Source of the DNA: Gordonibacter sp. 28C
Lineage (GTDB): Bacteria; Actinomycetota; Coriobacteriia; Coriobacteriales; Eggerthellaceae
DNA: 64,000 nucleotides
Reading direction: 5' to 3'
NCBI RefSeq assembly: GCF_003339845.1
Contig: NZ_PPTR01000003.1
Span: forward strand, 248,001 to 312,000
In this document: positions 51,849-60,353 of the stretch, piece by piece
Layout of the letters: each line of letters starts with the position of its first letter
Numbering within the stretch: the stretch's first letter is position 1
Notes under the pieces: model-generated
Database searches by the model: none
The model's input: only the letters and a program-made list of their open reading frames with translations
What the model was told of the DNA's origin: nothing
Made by a program: the position numbers and the translations under genes

Positions 51849-52889
51849 ATGAGCACTATGCAAACGAGCGGCATCAATAGGAGGAACTTTCTGAAAGGAT
51901 CTGCCATCGCCGGCGGAACGTTGGCGCTCGGCTTAATGGCGGGATGCGGCAATCAAGCACAAGGATCGGAAGGATCCGGGGAGGGATCGCCCACATCCGA
52001 ATTCGCGCAGGCCGGCCCGAAAACGTTCGCCGACGACTACATCGTCAACCCGGCTGCCGAATGGGAGAAGTACGCGACCGTCGAAAACAGCGGGCTCATC
52101 GAGGGCATGAACTTCAAAGACGGCACCCTGTGGTTCATCGACGTCGCCATGTCGAACATCCTCAAAGTAGAGGACGGCGAGGCCGTGGTCGTCTACCACG
52201 ACGACGCCAAGAAGGCCATGCCCAACGGCGCGAAGTTCATCGACGACACCACGATGCTGATCACCGACCGCTCGCAAGGGCTGTGCACGTTCGACATCGA
52301 GACGCTCGAATACAAGGTGCTGCTCGGGGATTTCAACGGAACGCCGTTCCTGGGGCTGAACGACCTGGTTCTCGACGGGCAGGGCGGCGCCTACTTCACC
52401 GACCCCGGCCAATCGGACTACCTCGACAAGAACGGCAACGTGTACTACGTGAAGTACGATGCCGCCGAGCCCGAGATGGAGCTCTACAAAACCGGGTTCG
52501 CGTACCCCAACGGCATCACCATCTCGCCCGATGCGAACTTCCTGTACGTTGCCGAGTTCAACACGAACTCGATCCTCTGCGTTCCCTCGAAAACCTACAC
52601 GGACGCGAAGGACACGCCCTACGTCGCTGCCCGGCTCTCCGGCGGCCACGGCCCCGACGGCCTGCTGACCGACGCGGACGGCAACATCTACGCAGCGCAC
52701 CTCAAAGCCGGCGAAGTCGTGGTCGTGGACCCCGACGGTTGGGACATAACCACCGTGCGTCTCCCCGAAAGCGCCGGCATCTTCGTCTCGAACCTGACGA
52801 TCCACGACGGCTTCCTGTACGCCTGCGAGTTCGGCCAAGGCATAATCTGGAGAATCCCCACCTCCGCCAAACAAAATGCCTTAGGCTAA
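51849..52889 (+). CDS. Tat-exported SMP-30/gluconolactonase-like lipoprotein
   Basis: 346 residues. The N-terminus has a twin-arginine motif (INRRNFLKGSAIAGG) followed by a lipobox (LMAGC), so it should be exported folded and lipid-anchored. The mature part is a six-bladed beta-propeller of the SMP-30/gluconolactonase type (LNDLVLDGQGGAYFTDPG, FAYPNGITISPDANFLYVAE, GPDGLLTDADGNIYAAHLKA) with plausible metal ligands Asn/Asp. Relatives hydrolyse lactones with Ca2+ or Zn2+. Placement next to the molybdoenzyme cluster suggests a role with aromatic or lactone substrates. GGAGGGAATAGGG precedes the ATG. Confidence 0.85.
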   Translation: MSTMQTSGINRRNFLKGSAIAGGTLALGLMAGCGNQAQGSEGSGEGSPTSEFAQAGPKTFADDYIVNPAAEWEKYATVENSGLIEGMNFKDGTLWFIDVAMSNILKVEDGEAVVVYHDDAKKAMPNGAKFIDDTTMLITDRSQGLCTFDIETLEYKVLLGDFNGTPFLGLNDLVLDGQGGAYFTDPGQSDYLDKNGNVYYVKYDAAEPEMELYKTGFAYPNGITISPDANFLYVAEFNTNSILCVPSKTYTDAKDTPYVAARLSGGHGPDGLLTDADGNIYAAHLKAGEVVVVDPDGWDITTVRLPESAGIFVSNLTIHDGFLYACEFGQGIIWRIPTSAKQNALG

Positions 52890-52954
52890 GCAGAAAACTC
52901 CCCAACAACACCCTCTCACCAAGCGCAGGAAGATGGCGTCAGCCGAAAAAGGCC

Positions 52955-53068
52955 AGGGCCGGAGGGGCACGGGGTGCGCCGTAGATTCCGCACGAGCCGA
53001 ACAGCCCTGCGGGCTGTTCGCGCGAGCCAGGACTGACCGAACGGCGCGCCCCGCGCCCCTCCGGCCCG
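52955..53068. terminator. Long nested stem-loop between convergent genes
   Basis: Arms 52955-52982 and 53041-53068 match at 25 of 28 positions, enclosing a perfect inner hairpin GAACAGCCC/GGGCTGTTC (52999-53019). It lies between the SMP-30-like gene (plus) and the P-type ATPase gene (minus). It could be a bidirectional terminator or a dispersed palindromic element. Confidence 0.55.
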
Positions 53069-53091
53069 ACCAGGTTGAAACCGATCAGCCT

Positions 53092-55434
53092 CTAAGCCAT
53101 CTTCGCCAGCCGCGCCCCATGCCAGCGCCCGAGCACCCCGTACAGCCAGTGGAACACCGCCGCCACGCCCACGGCGCACGCTACGAACAGCACGGTCATC
53201 TCCAGGGTGAACGGCACGATGCCGAACAACCCGTGCAAGAGCGTCGCCCCCAGCACGGTGCCGCCCACCACCACGACCAGGAGCGCCGTGCGTATGGGCG
53301 TGAACGGCACCGACAGGCGCACGATGAGCATGGCGCCCACCCATGCCGTGAGCAGCACGCACAGCGTGGACACCTGCCCGTAATCGAGCCCGAGAGCCAA
53401 GCGCCCCACCACGTTCACCGCCATCACGGCCAACACCGCGCACACGGCGCCGGGTATGGACTTCACGATGACGTTTTCCAGGAAGCGGCCGCGTATGCGG
53501 TCCTTGTTCGGCTCCAGCGCCAACACGAACGAGGGGATGCCGATGGTGAACGCCGAGATGAGCGTCATCTGGATGGGCTGGAACGGGTACTGCCACGGCA
53601 GCAGCACGAACAGCACGGCCAGCGACATGGACAGCAGCGTCTTCACCAAAAACAGCGACGCCGAACGCTGCAGGTTGTTGATGGAGCGCCGCCCCTCGGC
53701 CACCACCTTCGGCATGCTGGCGAAGTCGTTGTCCACCAGCACGAGCTGCGCCACGTTGCGCGCCGCGTCCGAACCGGCGGCCATGGCAACCGAGCAGTCA
53801 GCCTGCTTGAGGGCCAGCGTGTCGTTCACGCCGTCGCCCGTCATGGCCACCACATGGCCCCGTTCCTGCAGCGCGACGACGAACTGCCTCTTCTGCTCGG
53901 GCTTCACGCGGCCGAACACATGGTAGCGCTCCACCGCTTCGGCCACCTGCTCGGGCGTCTCGAGCGTCGTAGCGTCCACGTAGGCGTCGGCCCCGTCCAC
54001 TCCCACCTGGGCCGCGATGCCCGCCACCGTGCGGGGGTCGTCGCCCGAGATGACGTTCACGGTGACGCCCTGGTCCTTGAAGTAGCCGATGGTCTCGGCC
54101 GCCGTGGAGCGTATCTGGTCGTGGATGGCCACGAAGCCGAGCGGCGCGGGCTCGCCCACGATGCCGCCGTCCTCGTCGAAGCCCTCCACGCGCGCCACCA
54201 GCAGCACCCGCGCCGTGGCGGAGAGCGCCGCGGCCCTCTCCTCGACGGCCGCGAACGCATCGCCCAGCACGAACTTGCCGGCGCCCATCACGTAGGCGCA
54301 GCCCTCGAAGGCCGCGCCCGACCATTTCTTGTCGGACGAGAACGGCACGACGCGCGAAGGCGCCAGCGGGTCGAACCCGCCCGCCGCGCAGTGCGCCGCC
54401 ACGGCCTGCGCCGTCTCGTTCGGGTCCTCGTCGGCTGCGGCGAGCGACGCCAGCGCCCGGTGAAGCTCGGCCTCGTCGGCACCGCCCACCGCCTCTACCG
54501 AAGCCACCTCCATGGCCCCCGTGGTGATGGTGCCCGTCTTGTCCAGGCACAGCGTGTCCACGCGCGCCAGCGTCTCGATGCAGTACAGCTGCTGCACCAG
54601 CACCTTGCTCTTGGCCAGGCGGATAACCGCCACCGCCAGCACCGTGGACGTGAGCAGGATGAGCCCTTCGGGTATCATGCCCACGAGCGCGGCCACCGTG
54701 GACAGGATGGCGTTGTTGAGCTCCACCCCCTCCCCGCTGAAGAACTGCCGGGCGAACAGCAGCGCGCCCACGGGGAATATGACGACGCTCACGAACTTGA
54801 TGATGCCGTTCAGGCTGTTCATGATCTCGGAGTTGACCTTTTTGTGCTGCTTGGCCTCCGCGCTGATCTTCGCCGCGTAGTTCTCGCCCCCCACGTGCAC
54901 CACCCGCGCGCGCACCGTGCCCGCGTTCACGAACGAGCCGCTCATGAGCTCGGAGCCGGCCTCTTTCTTGATAAGGTTGCTCTCGCCGGTGAGCAGGCTC
55001 TCGTTCACGTCGGCCGCGCCGGACACCACCACGGCGTCGGCCGGCACCTGGTCGCCGCGGCCGAGCACGATAAGGTCGTCGCGCACGATGTCGTGCAGCG
55101 CCACCTCCACGCGCTCGCCGTCGCGCAGGACGGTGGCGTGCGAACCCGCCACGATGCTCAACCGATCGGTGGTGATCTTCGAGCGGACCTCCTGCACGAT
55201 GCCGATAACCACGTTGCACGCGATGACGATCATGAAGAGCATGTTCTTGTACGAGCCGGTGATCAGCACGAACACTGCCAGAACCACGTTGATGGCGTTG
55301 AACAGCGTGCAGATGTTCTCCAGCACGATCTGCTTGACGGAGCGCGTCTTCACGTCCACGTCGGCGTTCACGTCGCCGCGCGCCACGCGCTCGGCGACCT
55401 CGGCGGCGCTCAGCCCCCTGGGTTCATCGACCAT
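53092..55434 (-). CDS. P-type cation-transporting ATPase (CtpE-like)
   Basis: 780 residues. It contains the actuator motif LLTGESNLIKK, the membrane motif VGMIPEGLILLTS, the phosphorylation motif CLDKTGTITTG, and the hinge AMTGDGVNDTLALKQADC. About ten membrane helices are predicted. There is no N-terminal heavy-metal-binding domain, so it is not a Cu/Cd pump; the pattern fits the CtpE-type group, of which mycobacterial members move Ca2+. It probably extrudes or imports a divalent cation. It starts 190 bases after the small membrane-protein gene on the same strand. Confidence 0.88.
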   Translation of the reverse strand: MVDEPRGLSAAEVAERVARGDVNADVDVKTRSVKQIVLENICTLFNAINVVLAVFVLITGSYKNMLFMIVIACNVVIGIVQEVRSKITTDRLSIVAGSHATVLRDGERVEVALHDIVRDDLIVLGRGDQVPADAVVVSGAADVNESLLTGESNLIKKEAGSELMSGSFVNAGTVRARVVHVGGENYAAKISAEAKQHKKVNSEIMNSLNGIIKFVSVVIFPVGALLFARQFFSGEGVELNNAILSTVAALVGMIPEGLILLTSTVLAVAVIRLAKSKVLVQQLYCIETLARVDTLCLDKTGTITTGAMEVASVEAVGGADEAELHRALASLAAADEDPNETAQAVAAHCAAGGFDPLAPSRVVPFSSDKKWSGAAFEGCAYVMGAGKFVLGDAFAAVEERAAALSATARVLLVARVEGFDEDGGIVGEPAPLGFVAIHDQIRSTAAETIGYFKDQGVTVNVISGDDPRTVAGIAAQVGVDGADAYVDATTLETPEQVAEAVERYHVFGRVKPEQKRQFVVALQERGHVVAMTGDGVNDTLALKQADCSVAMAAGSDAARNVAQLVLVDNDFASMPKVVAEGRRSINNLQRSASLFLVKTLLSMSLAVLFVLLPWQYPFQPIQMTLISAFTIGIPSFVLALEPNKDRIRGRFLENVIVKSIPGAVCAVLAVMAVNVVGRLALGLDYGQVSTLCVLLTAWVGAMLIVRLSVPFTPIRTALLVVVVGGTVLGATLLHGLFGIVPFTLEMTVLFVACAVGVAAVFHWLYGVLGRWHGARLAKMA

Positions 55435-55622
55435 GCTGCCCTCTCGCTCTCTGCCCGGTCCGAGGATCGCGGTCCTCGGACGGAAACCCGTTTCTCGCGC
55501 TCCATTCTACGGCACCGAACGCGAAACGGCCCCCGCTTCGCCCGGAAGGGGAGCCGTTCACGCGAAACCTGCAAAACCCTCGGCGTGCGAAAACGATTCC
55601 ACGCCGGACGGCAGGCGCTTGC
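55435..55622 (-). terminator. Gap with two stem-loops between the membrane-protein and P-type ATPase genes
   Basis: On the minus strand an imperfect ACGGCTCCCC...GGGGGCCGT stem followed by TTTCG (about 55528-55559) could terminate the upstream gene. A perfect GTCCGAGGA/TCCTCGGAC hairpin (55458-55481) lies in the ATPase leader. Confidence 0.45.
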
Positions 55623-56036
55623 CTACGCCTGCTGCTTCACCCGCATGGCAAGGAACAGGCACACGGCGATGATGACGATGTTGACGAGCGACGCGGGATC
55701 GAACGAGCCCTGGGCTATGGCCATGCCCAGGCCCACGAGGCCGAGGGCGAGGCCTACGATGCACAGCACGAAGAACGGCCCCACTTTGCGCGGGTTCTTC
55801 GCACCGCGCAGGCCCAGAAGCCCGATGACGAGGTCGACCACGCCTCCCAGGACGAGCGTAACGCCCAGAACGGCCGCCACGATGCCCGCCGAGGCGGTCG
55901 TGCCGTCCATGTCGATGGTTTCGCCGCCCAAAAGCGAGCCGCCCGCCGCCATGAGCACGCCGAAAACGAGCAGGATGACAGCGTAGACGATGGTGATGAT
56001 CGAGATGACTTTCAAAGCCTTCTGAGAACCAGACAT
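55623..56036 (-). CDS. Small membrane protein of unknown function
   Basis: 137 residues with four predicted membrane helices. The first (VISIITIVYAVILLVFGVLM) is followed by a short exposed Gly-rich loop, and GLLGLRGAKNPRKVGPFF separates the second and third. I do not recognise a named family. The start follows GGAAGG. A perfect stem-loop (56051-56089) sits just upstream. Confidence 0.75.
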   Translation of the reverse strand: MSGSQKALKVISIITIVYAVILLVFGVLMAAGGSLLGGETIDMDGTTASAGIVAAVLGVTLVLGGVVDLVIGLLGLRGAKNPRKVGPFFVLCIVGLALGLVGLGMAIAQGSFDPASLVNIVIIAVCLFLAMRVKQQA

Positions 56037-56050
56037 ATCGCTTCCTTCCG

Positions 56051-56089
56051 AATCGATGCCGCCCGCGTATCATGCGGGCGGCATCGATT
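56051..56089. repeat. Perfect 16-bp stem-loop in the leader of the small membrane-protein gene
   Basis: AATCGATGCCGCCCGC (56051-56066) and its exact complement (56074-56089) with a seven-base loop. It lies between the symporter stop and the next start, with no U-tract, so a processing or attenuation role is as likely as termination. Confidence 0.6.
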
Positions 56090-56168
56090 ATACGATCCAC
56101 GAGGAGAGCCGGATCGTCGGCGCGCAAGGTTCAACAGGTTGTTGAAAATCGCGGCCGAGCGAACGGCC

Positions 56169-57584
56169 CTACTTCGACTCCAACACGGGGATGGGCGTCT
56201 CGTCCGTCTCGTCCAGGTTCTTGTCCCACACGTAGTGCTTCGTCTCGCGCGCGATGAGCCCGGAGAGCATCAGCACCACGATGATGTTCGGCACGGCCAT
56301 GAGCGCGTTCGTGATGTCGGAGATGGTCCACACCAAGTCGCCGATGCCGATGGCGCCCAAGAACGCCACGATCACATAGAGCACCTGGTACGGGCGGATG
56401 GCGCGCTTGCCGAACAGGTACGTGACGCAGCGGTTGCCGTAGTACGACCAACCCAGAATGGTGGTGTAGGCGAACAGGATCATACCTATGACCAGGATGG
56501 GCGTGCCGATGTAGGGGATCGAGGCGAACGCGGCGCTGGTCAGGTCGGCACCGGCCGAGATCTGGCCGGTCTCCATGATACCGGGGTTCGCCAGCATCGT
56601 GGACACGAGCACGATGCCCGTGAGCGCGCAGATGATGACGGTGTCCCAGAACGTGCCCGTCATGGACACGAGCGCCTGGCGGGCCGGGTTGCGCGTGGAG
56701 GCGGCCGACGCCACGATGGGCGCCGAGCCCAGGCCCGACTCGTTGGAGAACAAACCGCGGGCGCAACCGAACTGCAGCGCCATCATGAGGCCGGAGCCCA
56801 CCGCGCCGCCGAACGCCGCCTTCGGCGTGAAGGCGCACTCGAAGATCAGGCAGATGGCGGGCCAAACGAAATCCCAGTTCATGCCGATGATCATGATGCA
56901 GCCCCACGCGTAGGCGATGGCCATGAACGGAACGAGCTTCTCGCACACCTTCGAGATGATCTTGATGCCGCCGAAGATGACCAAGGACACCATGATGACG
57001 ATGGCCAGGCCGATGCCCCAGGTGGGCACGCCGGGCGCGTTCGACGTGATGATGCCGGTCATGGCGCTGGACTGAACCGCCGAGCCGATGCCGAACGAGG
57101 CGATGGCCGCGAACAGCGCGAACGCGCCCGCGCCCAAAAGACCCCACCACGGCGTCTTGCCGTCCTTCTCGAACGCGCGGCGCCACGCGTACATCGCGCC
57201 GCCCAGCATGTTGCCGTTGTGGTCCTTCACGCGGTACTTCACGGCGGCGAACGTCTCGGAGTACTTCGTGGCCATGCCGAACACGCCGGTGAGCCACATC
57301 CACAGCACCGCGCCGGGGCCGCCGGCCAGGATGGCCGTGCCCACGCCCACGATGTTGCCGGTGCCGATGGTGGCCGACAGCGCCGTGGTCAGCGCGCCGA
57401 ACTGGCTGATGTCGCCGGGCGCGTCCGGGTCCTTCGTCACCGACAGCCTGATGGCGGTGGGCAGCTTGCGCTGGATGAAACCCGTGCGAAACGTTAGGAA
57501 CAGGTGCGATCCCAGCAGGATCACGATCATCGGCGGCCCCCATACGAAGGCGTCGATGTCGCTGATGATCTGGACGATGTCCAT
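56169..57584 (-). CDS. Alanine/Na+ symporter (AGCS family) 1
   Basis: 471 residues, about ten to eleven membrane helices. AGCS hallmarks are ATIGTGNIVGVGTAILAGGP, GPGAVLWMWLTGVFGMATKY, the FGCARGLFSNESGLGSAP block and TILGWSYYGNRCVTYLFG. It imports alanine or glycine with Na+. The ATG at 57584 follows AAGAGGG. It is a close paralogue of the gene at 60354 (about 70% identical by eye); the two flank a secreted protease. The stem-loop downstream at 56051-56089 may limit read-through. Confidence 0.95.
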   Translation of the reverse strand: MDIVQIISDIDAFVWGPPMIVILLGSHLFLTFRTGFIQRKLPTAIRLSVTKDPDAPGDISQFGALTTALSATIGTGNIVGVGTAILAGGPGAVLWMWLTGVFGMATKYSETFAAVKYRVKDHNGNMLGGAMYAWRRAFEKDGKTPWWGLLGAGAFALFAAIASFGIGSAVQSSAMTGIITSNAPGVPTWGIGLAIVIMVSLVIFGGIKIISKVCEKLVPFMAIAYAWGCIMIIGMNWDFVWPAICLIFECAFTPKAAFGGAVGSGLMMALQFGCARGLFSNESGLGSAPIVASAASTRNPARQALVSMTGTFWDTVIICALTGIVLVSTMLANPGIMETGQISAGADLTSAAFASIPYIGTPILVIGMILFAYTTILGWSYYGNRCVTYLFGKRAIRPYQVLYVIVAFLGAIGIGDLVWTISDITNALMAVPNIIVVLMLSGLIARETKHYVWDKNLDETDETPIPVLESK

Positions 57585-57824
57585 GAAATCCCTCTTTCTC
57601 CCGTGAATCCCCAAACAACGGGGAAGAGCCGTTGCCGAAACCGAGTGACGAGGGGCAATCCATTTCGGCAGAAGCACTTTCCCGCACTAAAGTGCTTGGA
57701 TTATAGCCACATGAAAACGTCCACTTTGTTAACAAGCGAAAAACAATCGGGCGAACGGGCGATTCTCGCACGGGCAGCGATCGCGAACGGCGAATCCGGA
57801 AACGAGGCACGAGCAGGGGGCGAA

Positions 57825-57861
57825 TGCTCGAGGGGGCCGCTTCGCTGCGCCCCCTCGAGCA
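57825..57861 (-). terminator. Stem-loop after the secreted protease gene
   Basis: TGCTCGAGGGGGC (57825-57837) pairs perfectly with 57849-57861. It lies 18 bases past the protease stop on the minus strand, with only a weak T-rich tail. The rest of the 57585-57879 gap shows no gene. Confidence 0.6.
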
Positions 57862-57879
57862 TCACATGAGAAAACGGCG

Positions 57880-60063
57880 TCAGCAGCGTCGGCGTCCGCC
57901 CCGGCCTTCGCGCAGGCGGGATCCGGCAACGACGGCTACGACGAAAGCGAGCGCGAGCACCGCCGCGGCGGCGACGGAAGCAGTGTCGTCGCCCATGGCG
58001 GGCATGGGCTTGCCGCCCGCGGCGCCGCCGGCTCCCTCGCCTCCCGCGGCGCCGCCCTGCCCCCCGCCTTGCTCTTTTCCGAGCGAGAGATGGTAGGTGA
58101 CGATGAAGCCCGCATCGACCTCCGTGCCCGCCGGGGTGCCCTGACGAACCACGCGGCCGGCCTCGACGGCATCGGAATGCTCGGGCTCGCCCGCCTCGCC
58201 CTTAAGGCCCGCCTGCTCCAGGGCCGCCAGCGCCTCGGCCTCGGTCATGCCGCCCAGGTCGGGAACGACCACCGCCTCGTGAATGGGCGGCTCGCCCATG
58301 GGGTCGGCGTACGCCTTGATGGCGAAGTTGTCGTAATCGAATATGTCGCCCTCTTCGGTCGTCTCGGCGACGGCCTTCAGCTGGGCGACCATGGCGGACC
58401 AGTCGACCCACTCGCCGTCTTCGCAGACGAAGCTCTCCCCCTCGTTCACCACCCCCACGGCGTACCGGTTGTAGTTGAGACCGGGGTTGTTTTCGTTGAC
58501 GAAGTCCATGCCGTCTTTGTTGAGCGCCCGGTCGACGAGAACGCTGTACTGCCCGTCGCATTGTTGCGTCGCCACCACCGAGTAGCGTTGGCCCTGCTCG
58601 ATGGGCAGGCCCTCGGCGAGCTGGATTCGATGGTACCCGCCGTACTCGTAGGTTTCGGACGCCTTTGCGAGCAGCTTGCCGTCCCGGGGGTTCGCGTACC
58701 CGTCGTTCAACAGGTACACCTCGTAGACGACCTCCGTGCCGGGCTGGGCCGTTTCGCAGGAAAGCGAGCGGACCATCTGGTGCTCGCTCGCCTCGAACAC
58801 GTTCGCCATGGACACGGGATCGTCGCTCAACCGGGCCGTGACGCCCGGCGAGGGCATGAAGTCGTGCTGGTCGACGAGGTAGTATTCGGCAGGCTGTCTG
58901 TAGTTCTCGGCGTAGTAGTCGAACGACTCGGGCACGCTGATGCTCTTGTCGTAGTACGACAGGTAGAAATAGCCGCCGCCGTCGACGCCCCACCCCTTCG
59001 GGTTGCGGTGCGGGAACTCGGCGTCCTTCGATCCCCAGCTGTTCTTGACGATCCAAGCGCCATCGAACTCCGGCTGGTGCTCCGCAAGGAAGTTGCCCTT
59101 CGAGTACGCGTCGTCCCATCCGACGATGGTGACGGCATGGGTCGTCTGAGCGTCTTCGTAGGTGTACTGAGCCCAGGTTTCCGGGTTGATGTACTTCGCA
59201 GGCGCCTCCTGACCGGGCTGCGAAGAGTCGGCTGCGTACGTGATCTCCACCGCGCGGCCGGCCTGAAGCTCGCGCTTGATGGCCTGCGTTCCGCTTTCGT
59301 CGTAAACGTAGTTCCCTTCCTCGTCTCTTCCTGCGGGAGAGGGAAGGATGTTGCTCTCTTCGAGCTCTATCGCCTGAACGAAGCGCAGGTTCTCGTCGAC
59401 CGACCAATCGCCTTCGGACGAATAGTAGCAATCCGCCCCGGTGGCGTCCTTGACCCTGATGTCTTCTTTGTTCCGGTAAGGAACGTCCTCCTCGTACACG
59501 GGGCCGATGCCCGACGAGAACACCGAGGTCGCCGTGAACGGCGTGCCGCCCTGGTCCAGCACGGCCCCGGATTCCCTCGACGTCGTGTGGGTGCCCTCGC
59601 CTGCCTGGGGCCCGGCGTCCTCGGGCAGCGGCGTGTACGAGAACCATGCCGTATGGAGCTCGGAAAGGTCCACCCCGCCGTCGGCTGCGGTCACGCCCAG
59701 CTCCGACATGATGCTGGTCTCGGAGGCGGCGATGGCGGCGAAGCCCCAGCAGGTTCCCCAAGGGTTCTGGAGCTTCACCGGAGTGACCAGGTTTTCGTCG
59801 CGCAGGTCGTAGCGTTCGGGAAAGCCGGCGTTCAAAGCCATGATCCCGTTGCCCTGGTAGGCGCGCACGTCGCGCAGGTCGTCCGGATTCCCGGTGGACG
59901 CGTACCGCGCCACCGCCTGCGCGCTCGCAGCGGCGAATTCGTCGACGATGCCGCCTTTGGGCGGCGTCTCGTCGGCGAAGGCTGTCATGGGGGCGAGGCT
60001 GGCCGCAAGCACGAACGCCAATGCTCCGCGCGCAAGCCTCGTCACCGGATTTGCTTTGACCAA
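57880..60063 (-). CDS. Secreted C1-family (papain-like) cysteine protease with PASTA domain
   Basis: 727 residues. A signal peptide ends near residue 30 (ASLAPMTAFA). The papain-like domain has the catalytic Cys105 in NPWGTCWGFAAIAAS, the His in THAVTIVGWDD and the Asn in WIVKNSWGS. A lectin-like C1-associated domain follows, then one PASTA-like repeat (VVVPDLGGMTEAEALAALEQ) at about 605-665, a Gly-rich spacer and a C-terminal anchor. The segment KPMPAMGDD before the final helix resembles a degenerate LPxTG sorting signal. The TTG start at 60063 follows AAGGAGG. It probably degrades host or diet proteins at the cell surface; released alanine could enter by the flanking symporters. Confidence 0.9.
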   Translation of the reverse strand: MVKANPVTRLARGALAFVLAASLAPMTAFADETPPKGGIVDEFAAASAQAVARYASTGNPDDLRDVRAYQGNGIMALNAGFPERYDLRDENLVTPVKLQNPWGTCWGFAAIAASETSIMSELGVTAADGGVDLSELHTAWFSYTPLPEDAGPQAGEGTHTTSRESGAVLDQGGTPFTATSVFSSGIGPVYEEDVPYRNKEDIRVKDATGADCYYSSEGDWSVDENLRFVQAIELEESNILPSPAGRDEEGNYVYDESGTQAIKRELQAGRAVEITYAADSSQPGQEAPAKYINPETWAQYTYEDAQTTHAVTIVGWDDAYSKGNFLAEHQPEFDGAWIVKNSWGSKDAEFPHRNPKGWGVDGGGYFYLSYYDKSISVPESFDYYAENYRQPAEYYLVDQHDFMPSPGVTARLSDDPVSMANVFEASEHQMVRSLSCETAQPGTEVVYEVYLLNDGYANPRDGKLLAKASETYEYGGYHRIQLAEGLPIEQGQRYSVVATQQCDGQYSVLVDRALNKDGMDFVNENNPGLNYNRYAVGVVNEGESFVCEDGEWVDWSAMVAQLKAVAETTEEGDIFDYDNFAIKAYADPMGEPPIHEAVVVPDLGGMTEAEALAALEQAGLKGEAGEPEHSDAVEAGRVVRQGTPAGTEVDAGFIVTYHLSLGKEQGGGQGGAAGGEGAGGAAGGKPMPAMGDDTASVAAAAVLALAFVVAVVAGSRLREGRGGRRRC

Positions 60064-60353
60064 AAGGGGCCTCCTTCTCGATTCGACTCGCGCGCAACCG
60101 CAATCTTATTGTGTACGCACGCAATAAGGTAAAAGTATAAAGAGGAGAAAAACGAAAGGCAAGGGATGCGAAGGGGCGGCGTGACATGAAATCGGCCAAT
60201 AGAGGCGAATCGGCGCAGTCCGGCAAGGAGCGGGCCCTCGGGGCGGAAAGCGCGCCCTCGGCCGCCACGACGCGGCGAAGCCGGATTCGGCTGCCGGCAA
60301 GCAATCCGGCGTCGAAGCGCGCCAGGTCCCCCCTGAAACGCGAAAGCCTCTTT
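60064..60353. promoter_or_regulatory. Promoter region of the protease gene with CTTATTG/CAATAAG palindrome
   Basis: CTTATTG (60105-60111) and CAATAAG (60122-60128) form an inverted repeat about 45 bases upstream of the protease start, close to where its promoter should be; an operator is plausible. The remainder of the gap up to the second symporter stop shows no gene. Confidence 0.4.

Noticed and set aside
53092-55986. 1017-residue plus-strand frame opposite the P-type ATPase
   Set aside because: The minus strand holds every P-type ATPase motif in order; the plus frame is His/Arg-rich and unsupported.
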